Program-made: the position numbers and the translations under genes | Notes under the pieces: generated by a model | The model's database searches: none | Told to the model about the DNA's origin: nothing | What the model saw: only the letters and a program-made list of their open reading frames with translations | In this document: positions 50,284 through 59,089 of the stretch, piece by piece | How the letters are laid out: each line of letters begins with the position of its first letter | How positions within the stretch are numbered: position 1 is the first letter of the stretch | Origin: a virus | DNA: 64,000 nucleotides | Reading direction: 5' to 3' (one strand) | IMG/VR virus record: IMGVR_UViG_3300024262_000017 | Span: 1-64,000 of that record

Positions 50284-51192
50284 GTGGCAAAGTCCAAGGA
50301 CACAGATGTCAAAGAAGCCCAAGAAGCCAAAGAAGCCCAAGCCAACGAAGAAAACGAAGAAGCTGTAGTCATGAAAGTAGAAGAGACTGCCCTGACGAAG
50401 ATTGTTTCCGGTTTACCCCCAGAAGTTGCAGAGAAGGTCACTGCGTTACTCGCTTCGATGAACCCCAACAAACCTGGGTTCGAAGAAATGGGTGGCGCTC
50501 GCTGGTCACCGCCCGTTGTGAAAGTGCATCAACCGACCAGTGGAGATATGCCTGGTGCATCCAAACAGGGAGATTTGTACACGGACACAGGAGACCTCCT
50601 GCCGCGTCCACTTGAAATCATTCCGGTGTACATGCACTATTCCCACGTGCGTTTTGAACCGGGAAACAACAATCCTACCTGCCGGTCTGAAGATGGCAAA
50701 CGTTCTATCTATGGTGACATTTGTAAGGATTGTCGTGACCTCCCATTTCGAGACGGGAACAAAACAACCTGCAACAAATCCATGGAGGTGTATGCGTTTG
50801 ATAAAAACTGCACCAAGATTCTGCGGCTGCAGTTTTCGAAAACGTCGTACAAAGCCGGCAGTAAATTATACCGGCAAGCAAGTTCTTCTCCCGTTCCCTG
50901 GGCTCGAATTTATGCCCTGGACACGGAGAAGAAAACTCGGCAAAACGAAACTGGTGTGTACTATGTCTTAACCGTGACACCCACGGGAGAAGACACCAAT
51001 CAACAGTTCTTTCCTTTGATTGAGCATGTCTACTCAGTGGTATCGGAAGTACGCAAACAAGTGCTCTCGCGTATTGAAGACCGCTCATCGGTTGGACAAC
51101 AAGTAGCCGACAACCTCCCGACCGACTTCGGTGGTGTGGTTGATGGTAACGACAAGAAGGGAGGCGGCCAACCAGATTTCTCTGACATGTAG
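50284..51192 (+). CDS. Candidate single-stranded DNA-binding protein with zinc motif, 302 aa
   Basis: GTG start with AAGGAG upstream. A charged helical N terminus (1-45) precedes a beta-rich core (about 70-250) with GGARWSPPVVKVHQPTSGDM, Cys residues at CRSEDG, ICKDC and TCNKS (likely zinc), and strands such as TGVYYVLTVTPTGED. The C terminus is Gly/Asp-rich and ends GGGQPDFSDM, resembling the acidic tip of SSB proteins that recruits partners. Genes for nuclease, primase and polymerase follow. A terminator at 51208 ends its transcript, consistent with separate high expression. Confidence 0.55.
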   Translation: MAKSKDTDVKEAQEAKEAQANEENEEAVVMKVEETALTKIVSGLPPEVAEKVTALLASMNPNKPGFEEMGGARWSPPVVKVHQPTSGDMPGASKQGDLYTDTGDLLPRPLEIIPVYMHYSHVRFEPGNNNPTCRSEDGKRSIYGDICKDCRDLPFRDGNKTTCNKSMEVYAFDKNCTKILRLQFSKTSYKAGSKLYRQASSSPVPWARIYALDTEKKTRQNETGVYYVLTVTPTGEDTNQQFFPLIEHVYSVVSEVRKQVLSRIEDRSSVGQQVADNLPTDFGGVVDGNDKKGGGQPDFSDM

Positions 51193-51207
51193 AACATAGG
51201 TCAATGG

Positions 51208-51239
51208 GTGCCCGGGGTTCACACTCCGGGCACTTTTTT
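51208..51239 (+). terminator. Intrinsic terminator after the SSB candidate
   Basis: GTGCCCGG (51208-51215) and CCGGGCAC (51226-51233) form an 8-bp perfect stem, followed by six T. It separates the SSB-like gene from the nuclease/primase/polymerase genes. Confidence 0.9.
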
Positions 51240-51259
51240 CCCCTCAGCCGGAGGTGCAT

Positions 51260-52114
51260 ATGGCAATTCATTTTTCCCCTGAAGCAGTACTACACGCACC
51301 TTGGTCAATGAGTAAGGCAGAAGCTGCTAAAAATTGTAGCTTTGCATTCAACCTACGGTACGTAAATAGAGTCAAAGGTGTAACCCCACCACAAAGTGCT
51401 GCAAGTAGAATTGGAAAAGCAGCACACAGTATTCTAGAAGGAATTTTGAAAGATAGGTCAGACACACCATTCAAACAAATGAGAAATCTCTTATTCCGCG
51501 CAAGCATAGACCAGCAATTAACAACACCTGAAATAGAAGAACTTGCGGCCTTCACACATTCGATTGCAAACTTCTATCGGCGTATTCAGGTGTACCGTGA
51601 AAAGAAGGGTGTCACCTCGATGTTTGTGGAGCGTCGTTTTGGGTTACGACCTGACTTAGGCCCAACAGACTTTTGGGGAAAAGACATTCCGGGAGCTGGT
51701 GTTGATTTCAAAGGCCGGCCAATACGTGATGTCTTCTTTCGTGGTGTTTGGGATTTGGTCATGTTGGCTTCTGGCTATGCCATTATTATTGACCACAAGT
51801 CAGGCGTTGTTCCAAAAGATGTATCGGATGTAAATGCTCATTATGAGCACCAGTTGAATCTCTATGCAGTTGCAGCTCTCAGTTTGTTTCCTGAAATCAA
51901 AGGTGCTCAGTCTGCCTTGCATTTTCTTCAGAGTGAAGAAATCATCTGGGGTCCAATGGTTACAGCAGACCAAATCAAAGAAAAGCTCATTCCTTGGTAC
52001 GTTGATTACATCAATCGCTCCGCAAGCGCTGTTGCACTGAACACCCCGCAAAAAGGGTGGTACTGTGATTTCTGTGAATACACAGCGCTGTGTCCTTTAC
52101 AAAACTGTACATAG
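51260..52114 (+). CDS. PD-(D/E)XK nuclease with Fe-S-type cysteines (Cas4-like) 2, 284 aa
   Basis: ATG 51260 follows GGAGG. MSKAEAAKNCSFAFNLRYVN (about 15-34) is the opening helix with the first Cys. The active site is spread over GVWDLVMLASGYAIIIDHKSG (Asp, Asp-x-Lys) and HQLNLYAVAA. The C-terminal WYCDFCEYTALCP gives C-x2-C-x5-C, so with the N-terminal Cys the four-Cys Fe-S cluster pattern of Cas4/AddB nucleases is complete. Probably an exonuclease working with the helicase and polymerase. Related in design to the gene at 46723. Confidence 0.8.
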   Translation: MAIHFSPEAVLHAPWSMSKAEAAKNCSFAFNLRYVNRVKGVTPPQSAASRIGKAAHSILEGILKDRSDTPFKQMRNLLFRASIDQQLTTPEIEELAAFTHSIANFYRRIQVYREKKGVTSMFVERRFGLRPDLGPTDFWGKDIPGAGVDFKGRPIRDVFFRGVWDLVMLASGYAIIIDHKSGVVPKDVSDVNAHYEHQLNLYAVAALSLFPEIKGAQSALHFLQSEEIIWGPMVTADQIKEKLIPWYVDYINRSASAVALNTPQKGWYCDFCEYTALCPLQNCT

Positions 52115-52132
52115 AAATAAGAGGGGTTGTCT

Positions 52133-55100
52133 GTGGCAGCGAACGCAAAAGTGGAAAATGTTTCCCCTGAACAGTTGAAGAAACTCTGGTCCAAAATTTC
52201 GGCAGGCGACTGGTTTCAATTACTCAATGAATACAAACCCGGTCATAACTGGGTACAACGTGGCGGGAAAATATCTGGGCGATGTATCTATCACGCAGAA
52301 AAAACTCCATCCTTCCATGTTGACCCCGTAAGTGGTTTTGCTCATTGCTTTGGTGGTAGTTGTCCAACAAAGCACGTTTGGAATCCAGTTAGACTAGCAG
52401 CCGACATCATGGGCATCGGGTACGCCCAGGCAATCCGCCAACTCAAAAGTCGTTTTGGTGTTGTTCTACCTTCTGCGTACGCAAACAATGTTCAGAAAAT
52501 TGAGGAGAATGATGACCTGAAACGAGTCCTGCGTACGGTGATGAATCGCGAGTTGTGTGACGCTTTGGTTGACCCGGAAGACCCAAAGTTTGCATACTTG
52601 GAAGCCACGAAACTCATTGGTTGGTTCCGTGAACGTGGACTCCCAGAAGACGTAATACATCAGTTACCTATTGGGGTCATTCCAACGCATGAGCGCTTGT
52701 ATGATAGGCTCGACGAATTGCCCAATGGAAAGGAGTATCGAGAAGCAGCACATACCTATCTGAGAGATTGTTTTACTACCCCTGGGAATCCCATGAAGTA
52801 CGAAGGCTTCCTAGCATTCTTTTACTACAAGAGCCCGACGGAGATTGGGCGTATTCGTATTCGGAAACCTCGCACACCAAAAGTGTATGCGTTGGACGAC
52901 CCATACGAGCAGCAAGTTGGCTTCTTCGGTTTGAATATGTACCCTGAGTTAATGAACGCGTTGGACAACCACGCGTTACATATCATCGAGGGAGAGTTTG
53001 ACGCCCTTTCTATTATTGCCCACCAGTTAGCCAACGGACGCAGTGATGTTTGTGCAGTTGGAACTGGTGGTACCATGATGGAATCACACGTTGATGAGCT
53101 CTCCACTTTTGGCTTCGTCAAGAAGTACCTCATCCCTGACAATGACCGTCCAGGCATTGAGTGGGCACGTACCATCTTGTCAGAAAACAAAGATGTCAAT
53201 CGCGTCTTTACCTGGGATGATGACCTGGACCAACAAATAAAGGACGTGGACCAAGCAATTCGTGTCTATGGTTTTGATGACTTCTATGACCGTCTTACCG
53301 ATGAAAGCTCTTATCAATTCAACCATGAATGGGCCAATGCTCAAGTCACTAAGAGGATGGCACTTATTCCACCTGGAGATCTTGAAGAGCGCAACAAGCT
53401 GGTAATTGAATTCGGTAAGGCACTATCGAAAGACTCAGAGCGAGAAGCCTTCATTGCTTACGTTACTGAAGAATTTGGTATGTCTAGAGAAGTTATTGTT
53501 CAACACATTGCTCCTGATGACACACCGGAAGGATTCAAGTACCGCGTCGCAAAACGTCTACAGGAAGAGTACTATTTTCTATCGGATGACATCTCTGGTG
53601 GTACGAGCATGCTTGTCATTGCTTGGAGTCGCCGCAAAAGAGTCGTTCGAAAATTTCCCATGGATGCCGAGAAGAAAATTCGTGCAGCCTTACAGTGTGA
53701 CATTGGGTTGCTAGAAGATTACACCAAAAAACACTTTGGGATTCCCGACTTCATTCAATACAAGCTTGGACCTAAGGGACAACTTGTGGAGCGTTCAGAC
53801 ATGGATATTTCTAAGATGCTTACCCACTATTATTCACACGCTTTCACCGTTGCCTCAAAGAATACTGAGCCAGCAGAACGTCTAGTCCAGCTAGGACAGG
53901 GTGTTCATTACATTGACAACCCCGATGAAAATGAACGCGTCATTTACGTAGTAAACGGAACACACTTTTTTCGAGGTGTCTTTAGTCAAGATGGAGAAGA
54001 AGTCACGTATGAAAATATCGACTGTCCCCGGTTCGAAAACTACATTTTCAATCTCAACAATGCGCCGTGGTCAGTGAACATCAAAACAGTCAAAGACCTG
54101 GAAGAAGCAAGTAGCCAGTGTGACCCGGTAGAAGTGTACCAAAAGGTAAAGAAGATTCTTGATATCGGCTGGAAGTTTTACAACCATGAATTGGAGTCCA
54201 TGTTCTTGGCAGCTGATACGATGTACACAACCGTCGCAGATTTATTCAAGACTGTAGTTATGGCTGACGTGACTGGAGTCACACACAGCGGGAAGACCAC
54301 CTTGTTACAAATTATTGGTGGTCATGAATTTCCAGGTTACCGTCTGTGCGAAGCAACTGAAACGCTATCAGACTTCTCTGCTGCTGGTATGAGAAACCTC
54401 ATGTCTGGTCACAAGCTTCGGTTGTTCATTGATGAGTTTGAAGATAATGATTTCGGTGTTGGGCGCCCCAGTCGTAAGTCAGCAGCTGTCCGTGAAATCC
54501 TAGACATCATCAGAAACATGTCTTCAGGTGGCGCAGATAGTGTACGAGGGGATACATCAGGTGGGTTCTTGCGGTTCAAGCTTCAGTTTCCTCTTACTGT
54601 CAGTGGTATTTACACCATGCAAGAAGCACGAGACTTGAATCGTTTTGTTCACATTCGCACCCAACGAATTGATGGGTTCACAAATCCCATCGTCCCCATT
54701 CAGAAAGCTTTTTCCATCAAGGACATGCAAAAGCTCCGACGACAGCTTACCCTGTGTTGGTTTTCACGAATCCCCGAGCTGTTGAAAGCTTTTGAAGAAG
54801 TAAAAAATGACTTCGCTGGTGGGGCTAATCTACCAGCAGGTATGTACAGTCGGATGACTGACAACTTTTTACCGGCAGCAACGATACTGAAACTCGTAGG
54901 AGAAGACCACGTCAAATTTGTTCAAAAGTTTAGTGAGCTGAAGATGCAAGAACTTGTTGAACAAGGTGGCGCTGCCAAAGAGTCTGCTGAAATTTGGAGT
55001 GAAGTACTTCATGCATCTATTGCCTTGCATCAACTTACGCAAGAGGTAGATGAGACAGTTGTTGGGTTAGCAAAACTGCTGTCCGACCCACACAAGCATT

Positions 55101-55498
55101 ACATCTTGGATAAGATTGACCTTGGTGTTTACTTCTTACCAGAAAAAATGTGGCTCATTGTATTTTGGAAAAAAGCTGTTACAGGTGTTCTTCGCAACTC
55201 AACGAAATTTCGTAACGTACAACATCACGGACACCTGAAGGTAATAGCCGATACTGACCCTCGCGTAATACCAAAAGAACAACTTGCTCGTGGTAGCTTT
55301 CTTCAAAAGGAAATATGGCCGAGGGTCAATGCTACAATCGGTTTGAATGAAATAAGTGTTTTCAACCTTGAAGGAACACTTGTAATCAAAGAAGACAGTG
55401 AGCCTGCTTTACGAGACAGTCAACGCCGAGAACGTATGTTGGGTGATATACCACAAGCAACACTCCCCAAAACAAATAAAGGAAACTTCGACGTATGA
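52133..55498 (+). CDS. Primase-ATPase (zinc-TOPRIM-helicase-like), 1121 aa
   Basis: GTG 52133 with GAGGGG upstream is preferred over TTG 52127. A CHC2-type zinc finger (C51, H54, C72, C77; CIYHAEKTPSFHV, HCFGGSC) is followed by a TOPRIM domain (EGEFDALSI ~286-294; IPDNDRPG ~336-343). The C-terminal half has Walker A TGVTHSGKTTLLQI (~716-729) and Walker B LRLFIDEFED (~764), so primer synthesis and an ATPase/helicase are joined. The spacer of ~370 residues between the parts is unassigned. It overlaps the polymerase start by four bases (coupling). Confidence 0.8.
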   Translation: MAANAKVENVSPEQLKKLWSKISAGDWFQLLNEYKPGHNWVQRGGKISGRCIYHAEKTPSFHVDPVSGFAHCFGGSCPTKHVWNPVRLAADIMGIGYAQAIRQLKSRFGVVLPSAYANNVQKIEENDDLKRVLRTVMNRELCDALVDPEDPKFAYLEATKLIGWFRERGLPEDVIHQLPIGVIPTHERLYDRLDELPNGKEYREAAHTYLRDCFTTPGNPMKYEGFLAFFYYKSPTEIGRIRIRKPRTPKVYALDDPYEQQVGFFGLNMYPELMNALDNHALHIIEGEFDALSIIAHQLANGRSDVCAVGTGGTMMESHVDELSTFGFVKKYLIPDNDRPGIEWARTILSENKDVNRVFTWDDDLDQQIKDVDQAIRVYGFDDFYDRLTDESSYQFNHEWANAQVTKRMALIPPGDLEERNKLVIEFGKALSKDSEREAFIAYVTEEFGMSREVIVQHIAPDDTPEGFKYRVAKRLQEEYYFLSDDISGGTSMLVIAWSRRKRVVRKFPMDAEKKIRAALQCDIGLLEDYTKKHFGIPDFIQYKLGPKGQLVERSDMDISKMLTHYYSHAFTVASKNTEPAERLVQLGQGVHYIDNPDENERVIYVVNGTHFFRGVFSQDGEEVTYENIDCPRFENYIFNLNNAPWSVNIKTVKDLEEASSQCDPVEVYQKVKKILDIGWKFYNHELESMFLAADTMYTTVADLFKTVVMADVTGVTHSGKTTLLQIIGGHEFPGYRLCEATETLSDFSAAGMRNLMSGHKLRLFIDEFEDNDFGVGRPSRKSAAVREILDIIRNMSSGGADSVRGDTSGGFLRFKLQFPLTVSGIYTMQEARDLNRFVHIRTQRIDGFTNPIVPIQKAFSIKDMQKLRRQLTLCWFSRIPELLKAFEEVKNDFAGGANLPAGMYSRMTDNFLPAATILKLVGEDHVKFVQKFSELKMQELVEQGGAAKESAEIWSEVLHASIALHQLTQEVDETVVGLAKLLSDPHKHYILDKIDLGVYFLPEKMWLIVFWKKAVTGVLRNSTKFRNVQHHGHLKVIADTDPRVIPKEQLARGSFLQKEIWPRVNATIGLNEISVFNLEGTLVIKEDSEPALRDSQRRERMLGDIPQATLPKTNKGNFDV

Positions 55499-58392
55499 AA
55501 GGACTTGAATGTGTAGGGTGCCCAGCGCAGTATGAACCCTGTCTTAACACTGGACATGGCGACAGTCCAGCACACATCATTGTTGTGGGTGGTGCCCCTT
55601 CAGGTTTTTCAATTGGACAACAACAAGCTTTCTATGGTAGGCACGGGCGCTTATTCAAACAACTCTTAGACATCATCCGACGCTATGGTGATAACAAGTA
55701 CGCCGGAATGAAAGTACACTTCACCTATGCAACCATGGTGGGTGCGTACGAACCAACTGCAGAACACATAACCCATTGTCGACCTATAGTCATGCGACAG
55801 ATTCGCAAGGTGCAGGGTTTCAATGGAAAGAATCCCATACTTGTTCCACTCGGGCCAGTTGCAGCGAAAGCAATTGGAATCAATTTCAGAAAAATTGTAG
55901 ATGTTGTTGGCCGGGAATTCACGGTGAATATCCCAGACCCGAGTGGAACGCAGCAGTACACAGCAATCCCCCTGTTGTCTATGAAGCACCTTGAAACAAA
56001 AATTGGTACTGCCAATGTTGTACTGGCAGGGCTACTCAAGGCTGTGTCTTTAGGCTATGGAGAACGGGATTACCGAATACCTTTGGAAGAGCTTACAAAG
56101 GACTACATCTATCCAAAAACGATTCAGGAAGTTTCAGACCTGGTCGACCATGTCATCGAGTACTACGATCCTGAAAATGGAACTGGTCCTGAACAGTGGG
56201 CAATTAGTTTGGACACTGAGACCAACACGGTCAAACCCTTTTCTCACCCAGATCCAAAAGTGCTCATGCTCTCTGTGGGCTGGGATAATCGTAAGGCTGC
56301 GACCATCTTATTAGACCACCCAGAAGTTCCATACGACCCGAAGGAAGCATGGGTACATGTAAAGCGATTATTAGAATGCCCGAAACCTAAGTGTTTCCAG
56401 AACTGGAAATTTGATAAGAAATTTCTGGAGACAGTTTATGGTTACCGCGTTCACCGTGTGACGTGGGATACCATGTTGGGTGAGCATTACATTGACGAAG
56501 ACAAAAAGGGTCATTACGGCTTGAAGCAGTTGACTTCTATCTACTGCCCAGACTACGAAGGCTATGATGACAAGCTCCATGCAGCGTTGCGCAGCAACGA
56601 AGAGCTCGATGATGATGATGAGGATGAGGACGACGTCGTAGGCCGAGCAGAAGTGCTCGTGCTTTCCGACGAGGAAGTACTGAAGTACCATGAGAGTAAT
56701 GGTTGTCCAGAAGATCGCATCAAACCTCTTTGGCCAATTCTTATAGCAGCCATTGAAGAACGTAATGCACTGAAAAAGATTCAAAAGAAAAATCGAACAA
56801 GCCTTGAACAGGGAAACTTTGACTTCCTCAAAAAGTCTATCGATAGCTATCGAAGCCAACTTGAAATTCCCCGTCCAAAAAGGAAAAAGGCTGACACAAC
56901 AGAGAAGGAGAATACTCCACGTGGTGGGGGTTTTAGCGACATCGACTTGGCTACCATCTTACAATACGCTGCAGCTGATGCTGATGTTACACGAATCATT
57001 CTTCGTGCTCAGGTACAAAGATTACAACGGTCAGGAGATTGGGAAGACTGTAAGCGCGTCATGCGTTATCTATACCTGCCAGCTTCAAACACACTGAGCA
57101 ACATGGAATTTCGTGGGTTCCAGCAAAACACAGTCTACCGCGATGACCTTATTGCTGAAGTTAGTGTACGCATGAATGCAGTCCGTGAGTTATTTGCACG
57201 GAAGTTTGACCCCACGTTGAATTTGAATGCCCCACAACAACTTGCAGAGTACATGTCACGATTGAACTTTGCAGCCATTCCAGGTGAAGAGGCTGGTGGC
57301 ACCGGTAAGGATATCCTCGATAAGTATGAAACGATGTACCCCGAGGATGACCCGCGGCACATCTTTGCACAGAAGCTTGTAGAGTACCGTGAAACCAACA
57401 AGACACTTGGCACGTATCTGCGTCCGTATGCAAAGATGGCCCGAGCAGATAACAAGATTCATTGTGTGTTTCATTTGCCGGGAACCTCCACTGGCAGACT
57501 TTCATCTGCAGGTCCCAATCTCCAGAACGTTCCCCTCATCACTGCCAGAAAAATCAAAAAAGGTGATGATGGTGAAAACGTTGTCATTCATCCAGGGTAC
57601 AATATTAAGAAACTATTTGTCCCTTCAAAAGAAGACCACGTCATTGTGAACTGTGACATCAAGGGTGCCGAGCTCCGGGTTGCCACGGCCTATTCAAAAG
57701 ACGAACTGATGATAGAGGCTTTTCGCAGAGGCATTGATATCCATTCATTGGTTACTTCAAAAGTTTACAAGCTAGACTATGACCTCGTGAACTCATTGAA
57801 GAACACAGACCCTGAGATAAAAGAAAAACGTGGTCGGTGTAAGAGCGTTGTCTTTGCTACCTATTATGGTGGCGGACCTTTCAAGATTGCTCAGCAAATC
57901 AATTCAACTAAGGAGGAAGCAGAGCAACTTCAGAATTTCTTGTTTAATGAATTCCCTGGTATCCGAAATTACATCAGTGGTGTAGAACACGAAGTCCGTA
58001 CCTTCCAAGTAGTTAGCACACTCTTTGGTCGAAGACGTAGATTTCGCTTAGCGCATGTCGACTACACGCACATGGCAGAAGCCATTCGTGAAGCTGTGAA
58101 CTTCAAAATTCAAAGCACCAGTGCTGACCTTGTCCTGTCACAGATGTGTGAGATGGACGATAACTTTGGTGACATCGATGCAGAGATGCTCATCACTGTA
58201 CACGATTCTGTCGTGTTTCAAATGCCCCGAGCAAACTTGTACATGTTGCATGATTTCCTTGACCATTGGGTTGTTGACCGTGTGGCTGAAAAGTATGATT
58301 GGTTACCAGTGCCATTCCTCTATGATGTAGAGGTTGGTCCGTCCTATGGAGAAGCGAAACCATTCAGTAGAGAGGATGCAAATGGCAACTAA
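55495..58392 (+). CDS. DNA polymerase I-type replicase with N-terminal UDG-like domain, 965 aa
   Basis: Residues 1-~190 resemble family-4 uracil-DNA glycosylases (candidate Fe-S Cys C6, C9, C16, C95; GGAPSGF for GEAPG), but the HPS-type motif is degenerate (LLSMKHLE), so activity is doubtful. The 3'-5' exonuclease follows: SLDTETN (D240, E242), NWKFDKKFL and YAAADADVTRI, interrupted by an acidic loop (EELDDDDEDEDD, ~364-377). The polymerase has motif A NCDIKGAELRVAT, motif B RGRCKSVVFATYYGGG and motif C ITVHDSVVF; Ser replaces the common Glu after HD. The same UDG-polymerase fusion is known from SPO1-type phages. Likely the replicative enzyme. Confidence 0.9.
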   Translation: MKGLECVGCPAQYEPCLNTGHGDSPAHIIVVGGAPSGFSIGQQQAFYGRHGRLFKQLLDIIRRYGDNKYAGMKVHFTYATMVGAYEPTAEHITHCRPIVMRQIRKVQGFNGKNPILVPLGPVAAKAIGINFRKIVDVVGREFTVNIPDPSGTQQYTAIPLLSMKHLETKIGTANVVLAGLLKAVSLGYGERDYRIPLEELTKDYIYPKTIQEVSDLVDHVIEYYDPENGTGPEQWAISLDTETNTVKPFSHPDPKVLMLSVGWDNRKAATILLDHPEVPYDPKEAWVHVKRLLECPKPKCFQNWKFDKKFLETVYGYRVHRVTWDTMLGEHYIDEDKKGHYGLKQLTSIYCPDYEGYDDKLHAALRSNEELDDDDEDEDDVVGRAEVLVLSDEEVLKYHESNGCPEDRIKPLWPILIAAIEERNALKKIQKKNRTSLEQGNFDFLKKSIDSYRSQLEIPRPKRKKADTTEKENTPRGGGFSDIDLATILQYAAADADVTRIILRAQVQRLQRSGDWEDCKRVMRYLYLPASNTLSNMEFRGFQQNTVYRDDLIAEVSVRMNAVRELFARKFDPTLNLNAPQQLAEYMSRLNFAAIPGEEAGGTGKDILDKYETMYPEDDPRHIFAQKLVEYRETNKTLGTYLRPYAKMARADNKIHCVFHLPGTSTGRLSSAGPNLQNVPLITARKIKKGDDGENVVIHPGYNIKKLFVPSKEDHVIVNCDIKGAELRVATAYSKDELMIEAFRRGIDIHSLVTSKVYKLDYDLVNSLKNTDPEIKEKRGRCKSVVFATYYGGGPFKIAQQINSTKEEAEQLQNFLFNEFPGIRNYISGVEHEVRTFQVVSTLFGRRRRFRLAHVDYTHMAEAIREAVNFKIQSTSADLVLSQMCEMDDNFGDIDAEMLITVHDSVVFQMPRANLYMLHDFLDHWVVDRVAEKYDWLPVPFLYDVEVGPSYGEAKPFSREDANGN

Positions 58393-58693
58393 GAAAAAGG
58401 AAACAACTCACCCGGTTTTCAAGATGTATGTTACCCAAGCGGGTATCTACATCGGGGGTGAAGAGGTACAACGTACCGGTGCTGTGTTAGAAGTCAACGA
58501 CCCTGTGTTTGTTACATCCTCAGCAGATGGTACGGGCTATGAGTTCAAACCTGTCCAATTCGTTTCAGCAGGTGAGAGCTTACAGCTCTACACATACGGC
58601 CTGCTTGGGGATGCAGCGATGCCCAGTGGCATGGTTGCGTGGTTCACACAGTACCGGTCACATCGAGCAAAGCAAGCTGAACTGCAACCTTAG
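58382..58693 (+). CDS. Small beta-rich protein after the polymerase, 103 aa
   Basis: ATG 58382 overlaps the polymerase stop by 11 bases (GAGAGG upstream). MATKKKETTHPVFKMYVTQA is followed by an alternating strand pattern (GIYIGGEEVQRTGAVLEVND, YEFKPVQFVSAGESLQLYTY). The basic start could contact DNA or polymerase. It is the last gene of the replication operon; not recognised. Confidence 0.6.
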   Translation: MATKKKETTHPVFKMYVTQAGIYIGGEEVQRTGAVLEVNDPVFVTSSADGTGYEFKPVQFVSAGESLQLYTYGLLGDAAMPSGMVAWFTQYRSHRAKQAELQP

Positions 58694-58694
58694 C

Positions 58695-58707
58695 TTTACT
58701 GAGTAAA
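58695..58707. repeat. 13-bp palindrome TTTACTGAGTAAA, copy 2
   Basis: Directly after the last stop of the replication operon (58693). It is the reverse complement of the copy at 49227-49239. A protein-binding site or a small RNA hairpin is possible. Confidence 0.5.
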
Positions 58708-58710
58708 TAC

Positions 58711-58948
58711 ACTTGGCATGACAATGCACTGTCAGGGGTGCGGAAACCGCACCTGATGTTTCCCCCGTTGACATCCGGGGAAACAGGAGTCCTCCGGCGA
58801 CCTCGTGCCCACGAACGCAGCTCATGCAGCTCGTCCGTCACAGCTCGATGCCGCGTGCCGATTCGGAATCTTAGCAAGTGTAAGTAGACCAGACGAATTA
58901 GTTTTATTTCGGTTGTTCGGATGGGCTGTGTTACACAGCCCGATTTTT
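58711..58948 (+). ncRNA. Candidate structured RNA ending in a terminator
   Basis: This stretch has no convincing gene but a dense series of hairpins: TGACA/TGTCA (58719-58734), GGTGCGG-AAA-CCGCACC (58737-58753), GTTTCCCC/GGGGAAAC (58758-58784), several smaller stems to ~58880, then an intrinsic terminator (58923-58948). Base composition is GC-richer than the flanking genes, as in structured RNAs. It may be a free RNA or the 3' end of the polymerase transcript. No known RNA class was recognised and no cloverleaf can be folded. Confidence 0.5.
58923..58948 (+). terminator. Intrinsic terminator of the replication operon / structured RNA
   Basis: GGGCTGTG (58923-58930), TTA loop, CACAGCCC (58934-58941), then GATTTTT. 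Perfect 8-bp stem with a T run on the + strand only. Confidence 0.9.
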
Positions 58949-58971
58949 ACCGAAACAATCCGGCGCCGAGC

Positions 58972-59038
58972 GCTCAAATTTCCAACATAACACTGTCCGA
59001 CTTCGTCGGAGCACTCGTGTTTTGTTGGAATTTTGAGC
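58972..59038. repeat. Long imperfect inverted repeat between convergent operons
   Basis: The 22-base arms (58972-58993 and 59017-59038) pair with two mismatches, starting GCTCAAA and ending AACAC on the left arm. Inside is a second perfect hairpin TCCGAC-TTC-GTCGGA (58996-59010). It lies between the ends of the polymerase operon and the terminase gene, where it could stop transcripts from both sides or serve as a DNA cruciform or binding site. Confidence 0.75.
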
Positions 59039-59089
59039 AGCACGGACTTGGATTGTTTCTTTTCCTGCAGTAAAAATTCGTAATTCGTC

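Noticed and set aside
58644-58877. A 77-codon - strand frame in the structured gap
   Set aside because: It runs through several perfect hairpins, is very Arg/Cys/Gly-rich and has no ribosome site; a structured RNA explains the stretch better.
58711-58948. tRNA or tmRNA gene
   Set aside because: No acceptor/T-arm pair or CCA-type end could be folded; hairpins are in series, not in a cloverleaf.
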